DNA from: Brevirhabdus pacifica
Lineage (GTDB): Bacteria > Pseudomonadota > Alphaproteobacteria > Rhodobacterales > Rhodobacteraceae
DNA length: 64,000 nucleotides
Direction of reading: 5' to 3'
NCBI RefSeq assembly: GCF_002797755.1
Contig: NZ_PGFI01000013.1
Coordinates: 62,001 to 126,000, forward strand
Both the position numbers and the translations under genes were made by a program. Positions within the stretch are counted from its first letter, which is position 1; each line of letters begins with the position of its first letter. The notes beneath the pieces are model-generated. The model saw nothing but the letters and a program-made list of their open reading frames with translations, was not told the DNA's origin and made no database searches. Of this stretch, positions 28,253 to 37,979 are shown piece by piece.

Positions 28253-29275
28253 ATGCGCCTGGCCTATTCCCGCCCCCTGCAACGGCTGATCGCGCCGGCG
28301 CGGCGCCGCCCGGCCCTGTGGCGCCTTGCTCTTGGCGTGGTGCTGGGTCTTGCGGTCTATGGCGTGCCCTTATTGGGCGCGGGGCTTGCCCTGCGCCTGG
28401 CCCTGCCCGAGGGGACCGGCGCCGCCCTGATGCAGGAGGTGGCCGAGGGCGCCACCCCGCGGGGCCTGCTGCTGGCGCTGGCAAGCTTCGGCTTCATGGC
28501 GCTGGCCCCGATCGCGGCGGCCTGGCTGCTGCACCGGCGCGGGGCGGGCACGCTTTTTGGTCCGCGCGCGGGGCTGTGGCGCAACTTCCTGCGGGTCACG
28601 GCGGTGCTGAGCGTGATGCAGGTCGCGGTCCTGATCGTGCTGGCAACGATGACCGACCTGGAGCCCAATGTCGCACCCGCCACCTGGCTGATGCTGCTGC
28701 CCCTGTCGCTGCCGCTGTTGCTGCTTCAGGTCAGCGCCGAGGAGATGGTCTTCCGCGGCTACCTGATGCAGCAGCTCGCCGCCCGCTTCCGCAGCCCGCT
28801 AATCTGGATGTTCCTGCCGGCCGTGCTGTTCGGGATCGGGCATTTCTCGCCCCAGGACGCGGGCGCGAACGCCTGGGTGGTCGCGGCCTGGGCCACGCTG
28901 TTCGCGGTCTATGCCGCGGACCTGACGGCGCGGACCGGCGATCTGGGGGCCGCCATCGGCTTTCACTTCATCAACAACTTCTTCTCGTTGCTGCTGGTCT
29001 CTCTCCAAGGGCCGATGTCGGGCCTGTCGCTCTATACCCTGCCCTTCGACGGCGCGGACGACGCCACGCTGCCGGGCCTTCTGTGGGCCGAACTGGCGGT
29101 GCTGACCCTGGCGTGGGCGCTGTGCCTTCTGGTGGCGCGCCCGTGGCCCGAGGACGCGGCGGAAACCCCGCCGCCCTCAGCGATGGGCCCGGAGCCTGTG
29201 GCCGAACCCGCCCCCGCGCTCGCCTCCATACAGACGGGGCGCACCCGCTCGCCGGGGGACGGCCCCGGCTCATGA
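28253..29275 (+). CDS. CPBP-family intramembrane glutamic endopeptidase
   Basis: This 340-residue polytopic membrane protein has about seven to eight membrane segments. The Abi/CPBP motifs are present: [12 protein letters not shown] (EExxxR), FGIGHF and FHFINNFF, which form the active site seen in Rce1-type proteases. The C-terminal ~45 residues are Pro/Ala-rich and probably disordered. It lies upstream of accD on the same strand with an 83-bp gap. Substrate unknown. Confidence 0.88.
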   Translation: MRLAYSRPLQRLIAPARRRPALWRLALGVVLGLAVYGVPLLGAGLALRLALPEGTGAALMQEVAEGATPRGLLLALASFGFMALAPIAAAWLLHRRGAGTLFGPRAGLWRNFLRVTAVLSVMQVAVLIVLATMTDLEPNVAPATWLMLLPLSLPLLLLQVSAEEMVFRGYLMQQLAARFRSPLIWMFLPAVLFGIGHFSPQDAGANAWVVAAWATLFAVYAADLTARTGDLGAAIGFHFINNFFSLLLVSLQGPMSGLSLYTLPFDGADDATLPGLLWAELAVLTLAWALCLLVARPWPEDAAETPPPSAMGPEPVAEPAPALASIQTGRTRSPGDGPGS

Positions 29276-29358
29276 TTGCATTCGCCGGCCCGCCGAATTA
29301 TCTCAGGGGCCGACAAACGGCCCGCGCGGATCTGCGCGCGGCAGGAGGGATCGCCTGA

Positions 29359-30408
29359 ATGAACTGGATTTCCAACTACGTCCGGCCGAAGATCAACTCG
29401 CTCTTTTCGCGGCGCGAGGTGCCCGAGAACCTGTGGACCAAGTGCTCCGAATGCGGAACGATGCTTTTCCACCGCGAGCTGGCCGACAACCTGATGGTCT
29501 GCACCAACTGCGACCACCACATGGCGATCACCCCGCGTGAACGTTTCGCAAGCCTGTTCGACGGCGGTGTCTACACCGAGGTCAAAGTGCCCGCGCCGGT
29601 CACCGACCCGCTGCATTTCAAGGATCAGAAACGCTATCCCGACCGGATGAAGGCCGCGCAGAAATCCACCGGCGAGGAAGAGGCCATGCTGGTCGCCGAG
29701 GGCGAGATCGGGCGCACGCCTATCGTCGCGGCGGCACAGGACTTCAGCTTCATGGGCGGATCCATGGGCATGTATGTGGGCAACGCCATCATCGCCGCCG
29801 CCCAGCGCGCGGTGAAGCTGAAGCGGCCTCTGGTGCTGTTCTCGGCCGCCGGCGGTGCCCGGATGCAGGAAGGGATCCTGTCGCTGATGCAGATGCCGCG
29901 CACCACCGTGGCCGTGCAGATGCTGAAGGAAGCGGGCCTGCCCTATATCGTCGTGCTGACCCATCCCACGACCGGTGGCGTCACCGCCTCCTACGCGATG
30001 CTGGGTGATGTCCATATCGCCGAGCCGAACGCGCTGATCTGCTTCGCCGGGCCGCGCGTGATCGAACAGACGATTCGCGAGAAGCTGCCCGAAGGGTTCC
30101 AGCGTGCCGAATACCTGCTGGACCACGGCATGCTGGACCGGGTCACCCACCGCAGCCAGATGCGCGCCGAGCTGATCACCCTGACACGGATGCTGACCGG
30201 CCTGCCGCCCGAGGTGAAGGGCGACCTGCCGCCCCCCTCGATCGGTCCCGACGCCGAAACCGCGCCCGAACTTCCGGCCGCCGTCGAGAACGCCGAACCT
30301 GCCAAGGCGGGCGCCAAAACCGCCGGCGATGCGGCCGCGGCGAAACCCGTGACGGCGAAATCCGCCAAGCCCGCGGCTGACGCCAAGGACAAGGGCACGG
30401 CGAAGTGA
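29359..30408 (+). CDS. accD: Acetyl-CoA carboxylase carboxyltransferase subunit beta
   Basis: This 349-residue subunit of the malonyl-CoA-forming enzyme has an N-terminal zinc ribbon ([10 protein letters not shown]...CTNCDHH). The crotonase-like carboxyltransferase core includes [19 protein letters not shown] and [16 protein letters not shown]. After about residue 292 comes a ~55-residue Ala/Lys/Pro-rich tail absent from E. coli AccD. The stop overlaps the folC GTG start, the common accD-folC arrangement. Confidence 0.95.
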   Translation: MNWISNYVRPKINSLFSRREVPENLWTKCSECGTMLFHRELADNLMVCTNCDHHMAITPRERFASLFDGGVYTEVKVPAPVTDPLHFKDQKRYPDRMKAAQKSTGEEEAMLVAEGEIGRTPIVAAAQDFSFMGGSMGMYVGNAIIAAAQRAVKLKRPLVLFSAAGGARMQEGILSLMQMPRTTVAVQMLKEAGLPYIVVLTHPTTGGVTASYAMLGDVHIAEPNALICFAGPRVIEQTIREKLPEGFQRAEYLLDHGMLDRVTHRSQMRAELITLTRMLTGLPPEVKGDLPPPSIGPDAETAPELPAAVENAEPAKAGAKTAGDAAAAKPVTAKSAKPAADAKDKGTAK

Positions 30409-31700
30409 GCGAGGCCACCGCGCCGTCGGCGCTTGCCGGCTCGGACGCCCTGCTGGAACGGATGATGACCTTGCACCCCAAGGTCATCGACCTGACGCTG
30501 GATCGCGTCTGGCGGCTGCTGGCCGCCCTGGGCCACCCCGAGAAGAACATGCCGCCTGTGATCCACGTCGCGGGCACCAACGGCAAGGGCTCGACCCAGG
30601 CGATGATCCGGGCCGGGCTGGAGGCGGGGGACAAACGGGTGCATGCCTACACCTCCCCCCATCTCGCCCGCTTCCACGAGCGGATCCGCCTGGCCGGCGA
30701 GCTGATTTCGGAAAGCTACCTGTCCGAGATCCTCGACGAGTGCTACGCCGCCAACGACGGCGCCCCGATCACCTATTTCGAGATCACGACCGTCGCCGCC
30801 ATCCTGGCCTTTTCCCGGGTGCCCGCCGACTACACCGTGCTTGAGGTCGGGCTGGGCGGGCGGTTGGATGCGACCAACGTGGTCGAAAGCCCCGCCCTCA
30901 GCATCATCACCCCGGTCTCCATCGACCATCAGCAATACCTGGGTGAGACCCTGGCCCTGATCGCCGGCGAAAAGGCCGGCATCATCAAGCGCGGCGTGCC
31001 CTGCATCGTCGGCGCCCAGGAAGAGGCCGGCCTCGACGTGATCGAGGCGCGGGCCCGGGCGCTTGACGCCCCGCTGCTGGTGCGCGGACAGCACTGGCAC
31101 GTCTGGGAAGAACGCGGGCGCCTCGTGTTCCAGGACGAGACCGGCCTGCTGGACCTGCCGCTTCCCAACCTGATCGGCGCCCATCAGGTGCAGAACGCCG
31201 GGATGGCGATCGCCGCCCTGCGCCATCTGGGGTTCGGCGAGGCCGAGTGCGAGGCCGCGATGCGCGATGCCTACTGGCCCGCGCGCCTGCAACGGCTGAC
31301 TACCGGACCGTTGATCGCCGCCGCCGGCGAGGCCGAGTTGTGGCTGGACGGCGGGCACAACCCCGCCGCGGGCGAGGCATTGGCCGAGGCGCTGGCCCGC
31401 CTGCCCGAGCGCCCGCTGCACCTGATTTGCGGCATGCTGGATACCAAGGATATCGGCGGCTACCTGCGCCCCCTGGCCGGGCTGGCCCAGGACCTGATCG
31501 CCGTCTCGATCCCCGGCGAGGCCGCGACCCTGCCCGCCGAACGCACTGCCGAGGCCGCCCGGAAGGCCGGCATCCCCGCCACCACCGCCGAAAGTGTCGA
31601 TGAGGCGGTGGCGGAGTTGAAGGCACAGGCCCCGGGCGGGCGCATCCTGATCTGCGGCTCGCTTTACTTGGCCGGTCGGGTGCTGCGCGAAAACGGCTGA
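30405..31700 (+). CDS. folC: Bifunctional folylpolyglutamate/dihydrofolate synthase
   Basis: This 431-residue Mur-ligase-fold enzyme adds glutamate to dihydropteroate and folates. The P-loop is [10 protein letters not shown] (~54-63); [26 protein letters not shown] and LDGGHNPAA are family signatures. The GTG start at 30405 overlaps the accD stop (GTGA). A long GC hairpin follows at 31706-31728. Confidence 0.95.
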   Translation: MSEATAPSALAGSDALLERMMTLHPKVIDLTLDRVWRLLAALGHPEKNMPPVIHVAGTNGKGSTQAMIRAGLEAGDKRVHAYTSPHLARFHERIRLAGELISESYLSEILDECYAANDGAPITYFEITTVAAILAFSRVPADYTVLEVGLGGRLDATNVVESPALSIITPVSIDHQQYLGETLALIAGEKAGIIKRGVPCIVGAQEEAGLDVIEARARALDAPLLVRGQHWHVWEERGRLVFQDETGLLDLPLPNLIGAHQVQNAGMAIAALRHLGFGEAECEAAMRDAYWPARLQRLTTGPLIAAAGEAELWLDGGHNPAAGEALAEALARLPERPLHLICGMLDTKDIGGYLRPLAGLAQDLIAVSIPGEAATLPAERTAEAARKAGIPATTAESVDEAVAELKAQAPGGRILICGSLYLAGRVLRENG

Positions 31701-31705
31701 CCCTT

Positions 31706-31728
31706 CGCGCGCGGCCCGGCCGCGCGCG
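31706..31728 (+). terminator. GC-only hairpin after folC
   Basis: CGCGCGCGGCC and GGCCGCGCGCG are exact inverse complements around a single C, 6 bases past the folC stop. No T run follows, so termination would need Rho or the hairpin alone; it may instead protect the mRNA 3' end. Confidence 0.5.
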
Positions 31729-31853
31729 CCTGTCCCTCCCCCCGGCCACCTCCGCGCCCTCAAATCGCCCGGGCCGCGCCACAGTTGCGTGCAACCTTTG
31801 TCGCGTCTTTTTTTGAGCGTGAGTGACGGGGCCCCGGCCCCAGAGGGTTGTAG

Positions 31854-32312
31854 ATGAAAGAGATTCTTCTGCTTTCGGCCAAGGGAATCGCGGGCGTGCT
31901 TGCGCTGACCCTGTTCTACCTGTGGGACATGGCCACCCGCCTTTACGAGGCATATGGCGCCGCCGCCCGCGAAGCTGCGGGCAAGATCGGCGCCCAGATC
32001 CAGCCCCATCTTCCCCAGATCTCGGAACTGCTGCGCATCAAAGAGCTGAACTGCGCCGGCTCCACCTGCATGGTGACCCAGATCATCGTGCCCCTCTTCG
32101 TCGTACTGGCAAGCTGGGTGCTGTTCTTCGGGGCGCTCTTTCTGCTGCGGCGGCTGATGGGCGCGCAGGGCGACCGGCCGCTGCTGCTGAACCTGCTGGT
32201 TCTGGCGGTGCTGCTGGCCTCGCCAACGGCGGTGTTCGACGTGTCGCGGGACGTGGCGGCACTCAGGGCCCAGACCAAGGCGCTTGCCGAGGCGACCGCG
32301 CAGAAGCTCTGA
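31854..32312 (+). CDS. Small polytopic membrane protein, unknown function
   Basis: This 152-residue protein has predicted membrane segments at ~5-25, ~75-98 and ~108-125. The loop between the first two holds a Cys pair (Cys67, Cys72 in NCAGSTC) that could be a disulfide if periplasmic. The start (MKEILLLSAKG) is preceded by GAGGG. Not recognised. It lies between folC and the convergent zapE with no clear operon partner. Confidence 0.75.
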   Translation: MKEILLLSAKGIAGVLALTLFYLWDMATRLYEAYGAAAREAAGKIGAQIQPHLPQISELLRIKELNCAGSTCMVTQIIVPLFVVLASWVLFFGALFLLRRLMGAQGDRPLLLNLLVLAVLLASPTAVFDVSRDVAALRAQTKALAEATAQKL

Positions 32313-32327
32313 CTTCGCGCGGGCGCG

Positions 32328-33422
32328 TCAGGCCGAAGCGGCCTCAGACGCCGGGCGGCCCCAGTCGGCCGATTGCATCTCGGCTAGGCGCGAGGCCGTG
32401 CGCTCGAACTCGAACGATCCCTCGCCTTCCAGGTAAAGCCGGTGCGGCGGGGCCTCGGCCGAGCAGATCAGCGTCACCCGTGCCTCGTAAAGCGCATCAA
32501 TCAAGGTGACGAACCGCTTTGCCTGGTTGAAGTTGCTGCGTCCCAGGCAGGGAATATCCTCAAGCACCAGCACCCGCAGCGCCCCGGCGATGGCCAGGTA
32601 GTCTGCCGGGCCCAGGGGCTGGCCGCAAAGATCCCAGAACGCCGCCCGCCCCGCGCCGTTGCGGTAGGCGGGCACGGTCACCTCGCGCCCGTTGACCCGC
32701 AGGACCAGGGGAGACGACGCGCCGCCGGTCAACCCGGTCCAGATCGCCTCGATCCTGGCGCGGGCATTGGCATTGATTGGGGTGAAATAACGCGCCTCGC
32801 CCTGCAGGCGATGCTGTCGGTGGTCGCGGGGGCTTTCCAGCTCGTGGACCTGCATCCGTTCCTTCAGCAACCCGATGAACGGCAGGAAGAGGTCCCGGTT
32901 CAGGCCGTCCTTGTAAAGATCGTCCGGCGGCCGGTTCGAGGTGGTGACGACGGTCACGCCGGCATCGAAAAGCTTCTGGAACAGCCTGCCGACGATCATC
33001 GCGTCGGTAATGTCGGTGATCTGCATCTCGTCAAGACACAGCAGCCGCACGTCCCGCGCCAGCCCTTCGGCCACCGGGGCGATCGCGTCCTCGACCCCGG
33101 TCTGGCGCGCGGCATGAAGCTTGGCGTGGACCTCTTGCATGAAGGCGTGGAAATGGACGCGGCGCCGGGCCTCGACGGGCGCGTGTTCGTAGAACAGGTC
33201 CATCAGCATGGACTTGCCCCGGCCCACACCGCCCCAGATGTAAAGCCCCCTGGGCGGTGGCGGCGCCGCACGGAAAAAGCGCATCAGCCCGCCGGGGGCC
33301 GGAACCTCCTCGAGCGAGCGGCGCAGATCCTCGAGAAGGGCCAGCGCGTCTTCCTGCGCCGGATCCTGCTTCAACCTGCCTTCCGCGACGCGGGCTGCGT
33401 AGATCTCTTTCAGCGATGCCAT
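32328..33422 (-). CDS. zapE: Cell division ATPase ZapE (AFG1 family)
   Basis: This 364-residue AAA-like P-loop ATPase has Walker A GGVGRGKS (~64-71), Walker B LLCLDEMQ (Asp131-Glu132) and the family segments DITDAMIVGRLF, TTSNRPPDDLYKDGLNR and CLGRSNFNQAKRFVTLID. In E. coli ZapE acts at late constriction on the Z ring; the mitochondrial relative AFG1/LACE1 aids protein quality control. In alphaproteobacteria the gene often neighbours TCA-cycle genes, not seen here. Start ATG 33422, divergent from the MFS gene. Confidence 0.93.
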   Translation of the reverse strand: MASLKEIYAARVAEGRLKQDPAQEDALALLEDLRRSLEEVPAPGGLMRFFRAAPPPPRGLYIWGGVGRGKSMLMDLFYEHAPVEARRRVHFHAFMQEVHAKLHAARQTGVEDAIAPVAEGLARDVRLLCLDEMQITDITDAMIVGRLFQKLFDAGVTVVTTSNRPPDDLYKDGLNRDLFLPFIGLLKERMQVHELESPRDHRQHRLQGEARYFTPINANARARIEAIWTGLTGGASSPLVLRVNGREVTVPAYRNGAGRAAFWDLCGQPLGPADYLAIAGALRVLVLEDIPCLGRSNFNQAKRFVTLIDALYEARVTLICSAEAPPHRLYLEGEGSFEFERTASRLAEMQSADWGRPASEAASA

Positions 33423-33567
33423 GGCGACGGGATAATACCCCCCGCCGCCGGAGGGAAGCCGGAACGCGCCCCCTTGCGGCGATTGCGGGCTTCACCGATA
33501 AATGGCCGGGTTTCGGCGGCCCCGCGCGGGCCGCCCCACCTTCCCGTCGAATACCGAAGGATTCAGC

Positions 33568-34827
33568 ATGAACGCCACGCTTCCGCAGGCCAAGGCGGCC
33601 TCGATCTTCACGCCGGTCCTGATCGCCGGTTGCTGCATCATGCTTGTCAGCTTCGCGATCCGGGCCTCCTTCGGCGTCTTCCAGATCCCGATCGCCGAGG
33701 AGTTCGGCTGGCTCCGGGCCGACTTCTCGCTGGCGATTGCCATCCAGAACCTGGCCTGGGGCATCGGCCAGCCCCTCTTCGGCGCCATCGCCGAGAAGTT
33801 CGGCGACCGCAAGGCCATCGTGCTGGGCGCGATCACCTACGCGGCGGGTCTGATCCTGTCGTCCTATGCCTTCACCCCGGGGCAGCATCAGCTTCTGGAG
33901 ATCCTGGTCGGCTTCGGCATCGCAGGCACCGGATTTGGCGTCATCCTGGCGGTGGTCGGTCGCGCCGCCTCGGACGAGCATCGGTCGATGGCCCTGGGCA
34001 TCGCCACGGCGGCGGGTTCGGCCGGCCAGGTGGTGGGCGCACCCGCCGCCGAATTCCTGCTGGGGTTCATGTCCTGGCAATGGGTCTTTGTCGTCTTCGC
34101 GGGCGCGATCCTGGCGTCGCTGATGGTGCTGCCGATGATGCGCGCCCCCGCGCCCGCCGCCCGCGCCGAGCTTGAGGAGACCCTGGGCCAGATCCTGGTC
34201 CGGGCGTTCCGCGACCGGTCCTACCTGCTGATCTTCGTGGGGTTCTTTTCCTGTGGCTACCAGCTTGCGTTCGTGACCGCCCATTTCCCGGCGCTGGTGG
34301 CCGAGATGTCGTCACCCATCGCGCCCGGCGGCTGGCTGGCGGGCATGGGCGTGACGACCACGGCGGGCCTGGGCGCGCTGGCCATCGCGTTGATCGGCCT
34401 TGCGAACATCGCCGGCACGCTGACGGCCGGCTGGGCCGGCAAACGCTATACCAAGAAATACCTGCTGGCGGGGATCTACGTCGGCCGCACCGTGGTCGCG
34501 GCGCTGTTCATCATGGCGCCGATCACCCCGACCAGCGTGATCCTCTTCTCGATCGGGATGGGGGCGCTTTGGCTGGCGACAGTGCCGCTGACCAGCGGGC
34601 TGGTCGCGCATCTTTTCGGGCTGCGCTACATGGGCACGCTTTACGGGTTTGTCTTCTTCAGCCACCAGCTTGGGTCGTTCGTGGGGGTCTGGCTGGGCGG
34701 CAAGCTTTACGATCTTTACGGCAGCTACGAGACCGTCTGGTGGATGGGCGTCGGCGTCAGCCTCTTCAGCGCCATCGTCCACCTGCCGGTGAAGGAGCAT
34801 CGCAGCCCCGCACCCGCCCCCGCCTGA
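33568..34827 (+). CDS. Major facilitator superfamily transporter
   Basis: This 419-residue permease has twelve predicted membrane segments. The inter-helix motif FGDRKAIVLGA (loop 2-3) and GRAASDEHRSMALGIATAAGS fit the oxalate/formate antiporter-like and monocarboxylate-type MFS group (MFS_1). The start at 33568 follows GAAGGA; the upstream open frame is not used. A strong hairpin follows at 34842-34865. Substrate probably a small carboxylate; not proven. Confidence 0.87.
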   Translation: MNATLPQAKAASIFTPVLIAGCCIMLVSFAIRASFGVFQIPIAEEFGWLRADFSLAIAIQNLAWGIGQPLFGAIAEKFGDRKAIVLGAITYAAGLILSSYAFTPGQHQLLEILVGFGIAGTGFGVILAVVGRAASDEHRSMALGIATAAGSAGQVVGAPAAEFLLGFMSWQWVFVVFAGAILASLMVLPMMRAPAPAARAELEETLGQILVRAFRDRSYLLIFVGFFSCGYQLAFVTAHFPALVAEMSSPIAPGGWLAGMGVTTTAGLGALAIALIGLANIAGTLTAGWAGKRYTKKYLLAGIYVGRTVVAALFIMAPITPTSVILFSIGMGALWLATVPLTSGLVAHLFGLRYMGTLYGFVFFSHQLGSFVGVWLGGKLYDLYGSYETVWWMGVGVSLFSAIVHLPVKEHRSPAPAPA

Positions 34828-34841
34828 TCGCCCGCGCCAAT

Positions 34842-34865
34842 CCCCGCCCGGTCCGCCGGGCGGGG
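34842..34865. terminator. Hairpin between convergent MFS and HAD genes
   Basis: CCCCGCCCGG, loop TCCG, CCGGGCGGGG gives a perfect 10-bp stem between two converging genes (stops at 34827 and 34876). No T run on either side; likely a bidirectional, Rho-aided or U-less terminator. Confidence 0.6.
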
Positions 34866-34875
34866 GGCGGGCCGG

Positions 34876-35523
34876 TCAGCTTGCGTCCTCGGCCGCGGCA
34901 AATGTGGCCTCGTCCCGGGACAGCAACCCTTCCGCGACCAGCCGGTCGGCCCAGCCCTGGGGCCCCTGGAACAGGTGCGTCTGCCAGCCCCTGGCGGCAG
35001 CGGCGGTGATGTTGTCGGGGCGGTCGTCAGCGAAAAGAAGCGTCGCGGGCGCCAGGCCGCAATCTTCCTCGACCATGCGATAGATCTTCTCGGCGGGCTT
35101 GATGACGCCCATGTGCCCCGAGATGTAGCGCCGGTCGAATTCGGCCAGGAATGGGTAATGCCCCGAGGCGAAGTCGAAGCTTTCGATGCCGAAATTGGTC
35201 AGGGCGAAGACGGGCACGCCCCGGGCGCGCAGGCGCCGCAGCAGGTGAACCGAATGCTCGATCACCGGTGTCGCCAGCTCCAGCCAGTTGTCGTGCCACA
35301 TGCGGATCTCGTCGCGCCACTCGGGGTAGCTGTCTGCGGTGGCGTAGATCGTGTCGGTGAAATGCTGGCCGCTGTCGACCTTGTCGTTCATCGCGTGCAG
35401 GTCGACGGAGGCGAACATCTCGCGCCGCCGGGCCTCGCCGATGGTGCGGTCGTAGAACCGCTCGGGCTGCCATTCGATCAGCACGTTGCCGATGTCGAAG
35501 ATCACCGCCTTGATATTGCTCAT
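34876..35523 (-). CDS. HAD-superfamily hydrolase (epoxide hydrolase N-domain/YihX-like)
   Basis: This 215-residue cytosolic phosphatase-fold protein has motif [11 protein letters not shown] (nucleophile Asp in DIGNV), motif II ALTNFG, the motif III lysine in [10 protein letters not shown] and motif [10 protein letters not shown]. DxGxV and the small helical cap place it with YihX/HAD-IA enzymes that dephosphorylate sugar phosphates. Its ATG overlaps the DUF188 stop (ATGA), third gene of the fghA unit. Substrate unknown. Confidence 0.88.
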   Translation of the reverse strand: MSNIKAVIFDIGNVLIEWQPERFYDRTIGEARRREMFASVDLHAMNDKVDSGQHFTDTIYATADSYPEWRDEIRMWHDNWLELATPVIEHSVHLLRRLRARGVPVFALTNFGIESFDFASGHYPFLAEFDRRYISGHMGVIKPAEKIYRMVEEDCGLAPATLLFADDRPDNITAAAARGWQTHLFQGPQGWADRLVAEGLLSRDEATFAAAEDAS

Positions 35524-36017
35524 TCGCCTTGTTCTCCATCCTGGCCGCGCGGGACGGCCCCGTCGGCAAGATCCTGGGCCGCCGCCCGCAGCGCCCGTTC
35601 CAGTGCGTCGAGAAAGCGCGACCGGTCGGCCTTGCCGAAGCCCTTTCCGCCGCCCTGGCGGAAGGGATCGGCGGCGCGCAGGTCGGCCATCAGGTCGCGG
35701 GTTGCCAATGTCTGGCCGATGTTGGCGCGGGTCAGCGCCTCGCCGTTGTGGCGCAGCACCCGGGCGCCCGCTTCCACGCATTTGGCCGCCAGGGGGATGT
35801 CGCCTGTGACCACCACGTCACCGGGTCCGGCCCGGTCGGCGATCCACATGTCCGCAAGATCGGGCCCTTCGGGAACGTAAACCATCTCCACCAGCGGATT
35901 GGCCGAGGGGCGCAGCCCCCCGTTCGAGACGAATTTCACCGGCGTCCGGTGGCGCGTCGCCACCGCCTCGGCCTCGGCCTTGACCGGGCAGGCGTCGGCG
36001 TCGACGTAGATCGTCAT
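35520..36017 (-). CDS. YaiI/YqxD (DUF188) family protein
   Basis: This 165-residue PIN-like-fold protein is conserved in many bacteria but without firm function. Hallmarks are [34 protein letters not shown] and the basic end [24 protein letters not shown]. It overlaps fghA upstream and the HAD gene downstream by four bases each. The acidic DADACP motif suggests metal-dependent nucleic-acid chemistry, as inferred from PIN domains. Confidence 0.9.
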   Translation of the reverse strand: MTIYVDADACPVKAEAEAVATRHRTPVKFVSNGGLRPSANPLVEMVYVPEGPDLADMWIADRAGPGDVVVTGDIPLAAKCVEAGARVLRHNGEALTRANIGQTLATRDLMADLRAADPFRQGGGKGFGKADRSRFLDALERALRAAAQDLADGAVPRGQDGEQGE

Positions 36018-36841
36018 GACCAGAGCGCCTCGGCGTGGAAGGCCAGGTGATCCTCCATGAAGGAGGCGATGAAGAAATACGAATGATCATATCCCGGCTG
36101 CATCCGGAACTGTCCCTGCTGGCGGCGCGCCATCATCGCGTGGGCCAGGGTCTCAGGACGCAGGAGATCCAGGAACTGGTCGTCCGAACCCTGGTCGATC
36201 AACACCGGGCCATCGAATCCGCGATCGGCCATCAGCAGGCTGGCGTCATGGCCCGAGGCGTCCGCCCCCTCGCCAAGATAGGCCGCGAACTGCTTGCGTC
36301 CCCAGTCCGAGGCGGTGGGATTGGCGATCGGGGAGAAGGCGCTGACCGAGCGGTAGCGCCCGGGATGGCGCATGGCCAGGGTCAGCGCGCCGTGCCCGCC
36401 CATGGAGTGGCCGGTGATCGCCTGACGCTCCACGTCAAGGGCGAATTCCTCGAACAGCAGGCCCGGCAGCTCGCCGACAATATAGCTTTCCATGCGGTAG
36501 TGGTCGGACCAAGGCTCTTGTGTCGCGTCGAGGTAGAAACCCGCGCCCTGGCCCAGATCGAAGGCCTCGTCGTCGGCGACGTGTTCGCCGCGCGGCGAGG
36601 TGTCGGGAAAGACCAGGGCCACACCATGTTCGGCGGCCCAGCCCTGGGCACCGGCCTTGATCATCGCGTTCTCGTGGGTGCAGGTCAGACCAGACAGGTA
36701 CCACAGCACAGGCACGGGCCCGTCGCGGGCCTCCTCGGGCAGGAATAGGCCGAAGGTCATCTCGCTGTCGCAGCAGGCAGGACGGTGGGAATAGACCCCC
36801 TGGACGCCGCCAAAACACCGATTTTCCGAGATCGTCTTCAT
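36014..36841 (-). CDS. fghA: S-formylglutathione hydrolase
   Basis: This 275-residue alpha/beta-hydrolase of the esterase D family hydrolyses S-formylglutathione to formate and glutathione, the second step of formaldehyde detoxification. The catalytic Ser146 is in GHSMGGHG; Asp in DQGSDDQF and His in YDHSYFFI complete the triad. The N-terminus [19 protein letters not shown] is typical. The dehydrogenase for the first step (adhC, 39845-40957) is 3 kb upstream on the same strand. Confidence 0.95.
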   Translation of the reverse strand: MKTISENRCFGGVQGVYSHRPACCDSEMTFGLFLPEEARDGPVPVLWYLSGLTCTHENAMIKAGAQGWAAEHGVALVFPDTSPRGEHVADDEAFDLGQGAGFYLDATQEPWSDHYRMESYIVGELPGLLFEEFALDVERQAITGHSMGGHGALTLAMRHPGRYRSVSAFSPIANPTASDWGRKQFAAYLGEGADASGHDASLLMADRGFDGPVLIDQGSDDQFLDLLRPETLAHAMMARRQQGQFRMQPGYDHSYFFIASFMEDHLAFHAEALWS

Positions 36842-36919
36842 GCCTGTTCTCCTTGCCTGGCGGCCCTGTTGCCGGTGCCGTCTGCTCTGCCCGGACCTAC
36901 CCCATCCCGCCGGCCCAGG

Positions 36920-37849
36920 TCAAAGCGGTTTGACCCATCCGATCACGAACGTCACGGTAAGTACGCTGAGCGCGGTCGAGACCAGGATCGCGGTCGAGAC
37001 CCGCTGCGGCGCGACCCTGTAATGCTGGGCCAGCATGTAGACATTGCCGGCCACCGGCAGGGCGGCGGCGGCGATCGCGACCCCGGCGGAATATCGCTCG
37101 ACCTTGAAGATCAGCAGCATCGAGATAGCGACCGCCACCGGGTGAAGCACCAGTTTCACCGTGCTCAGCCAGATGGCGATGCGCATCCGCTCGGCCGACT
37201 TGTCGGAAAGCGAGGCGCCGATCGCGAAAAGCGCGCCGGGCGTCGCGGCGGCCCCCAGCAGCACCAGGAACTGGTTAACGGGGCCGGGCACCGGCCAGCC
37301 GAGGGCCGAGACGGCAAAGCCCAGACCGATGGCCACGATCATCGGGTTGCGCAACAGACCCAGACCGATCGTGCGCAGGATCGCCGGTTCCAGCCGCCCC
37401 TGGCGGGAGCCTGTGATGATCGCGACCACCAGGCTGGAAAAGACCAGCAGGTCGGTTGCCAGCACCAGCATGACGGGGCCGATCGCCGCCTCGCCCAGCA
37501 GCATCACCAGCATCGGCACGCCCAGGAACCCGACGTTGCCGATGACGCCGCATTGAGCTTCGATCGCGGCCTCGGCCACCGGCAGGCGGCGCAGCCGCGC
37601 CACCAGGGTCACCAGCAGGTAAAGCGGGACGGTCGCGGCCAGATAGGCGGCCACCAGAGTCCAGTCCAGCACCTCGGCCAGCGACAGGTTGGCCGAAAAC
37701 CGAAACAGCATCGCGGTCAGCGCGAAGTAGAAGACGAACTTCGTCAGCCAGGCGTTCGCCTCGGGCGGGAAGAAGCCACTGCGCCCGGCACCATAGCCAA
37801 GACCGATGAGGGCGAAGAAGGGGATCGTCTGGAGGAATATGTCAACCAT
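36920..37849 (-). CDS. AEC-family (auxin efflux carrier-like) permease
   Basis: This 309-residue membrane protein has about ten hydrophobic segments and starts MVDIFLQTIPFFALIGLGYGAGR, typical of the bacterial AEC family. NPMIVAIGLGFAVSALG and GASLSDKSAERMRIAIWLSTVKLVLHPV are conserved. Members export malonate, malate or other acids; substrate here unknown. It is 78 bases upstream of fghA on the same strand and could be co-transcribed. Confidence 0.9.
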   Translation of the reverse strand: MVDIFLQTIPFFALIGLGYGAGRSGFFPPEANAWLTKFVFYFALTAMLFRFSANLSLAEVLDWTLVAAYLAATVPLYLLVTLVARLRRLPVAEAAIEAQCGVIGNVGFLGVPMLVMLLGEAAIGPVMLVLATDLLVFSSLVVAIITGSRQGRLEPAILRTIGLGLLRNPMIVAIGLGFAVSALGWPVPGPVNQFLVLLGAAATPGALFAIGASLSDKSAERMRIAIWLSTVKLVLHPVAVAISMLLIFKVERYSAGVAIAAAALPVAGNVYMLAQHYRVAPQRVSTAILVSTALSVLTVTFVIGWVKPL

Positions 37850-37979
37850 GCCCGCCCGATAGCACGCGGCGGCGGCGGGCGGAATGGCCCGCGGAACGTT
37901 GCGTCAAGGCCGCGGCACCGCGGGCACATCCGGGCCACAGGCGGACCGGAATGCGCCCACCGGAAGGGGCCGCCCGGCC

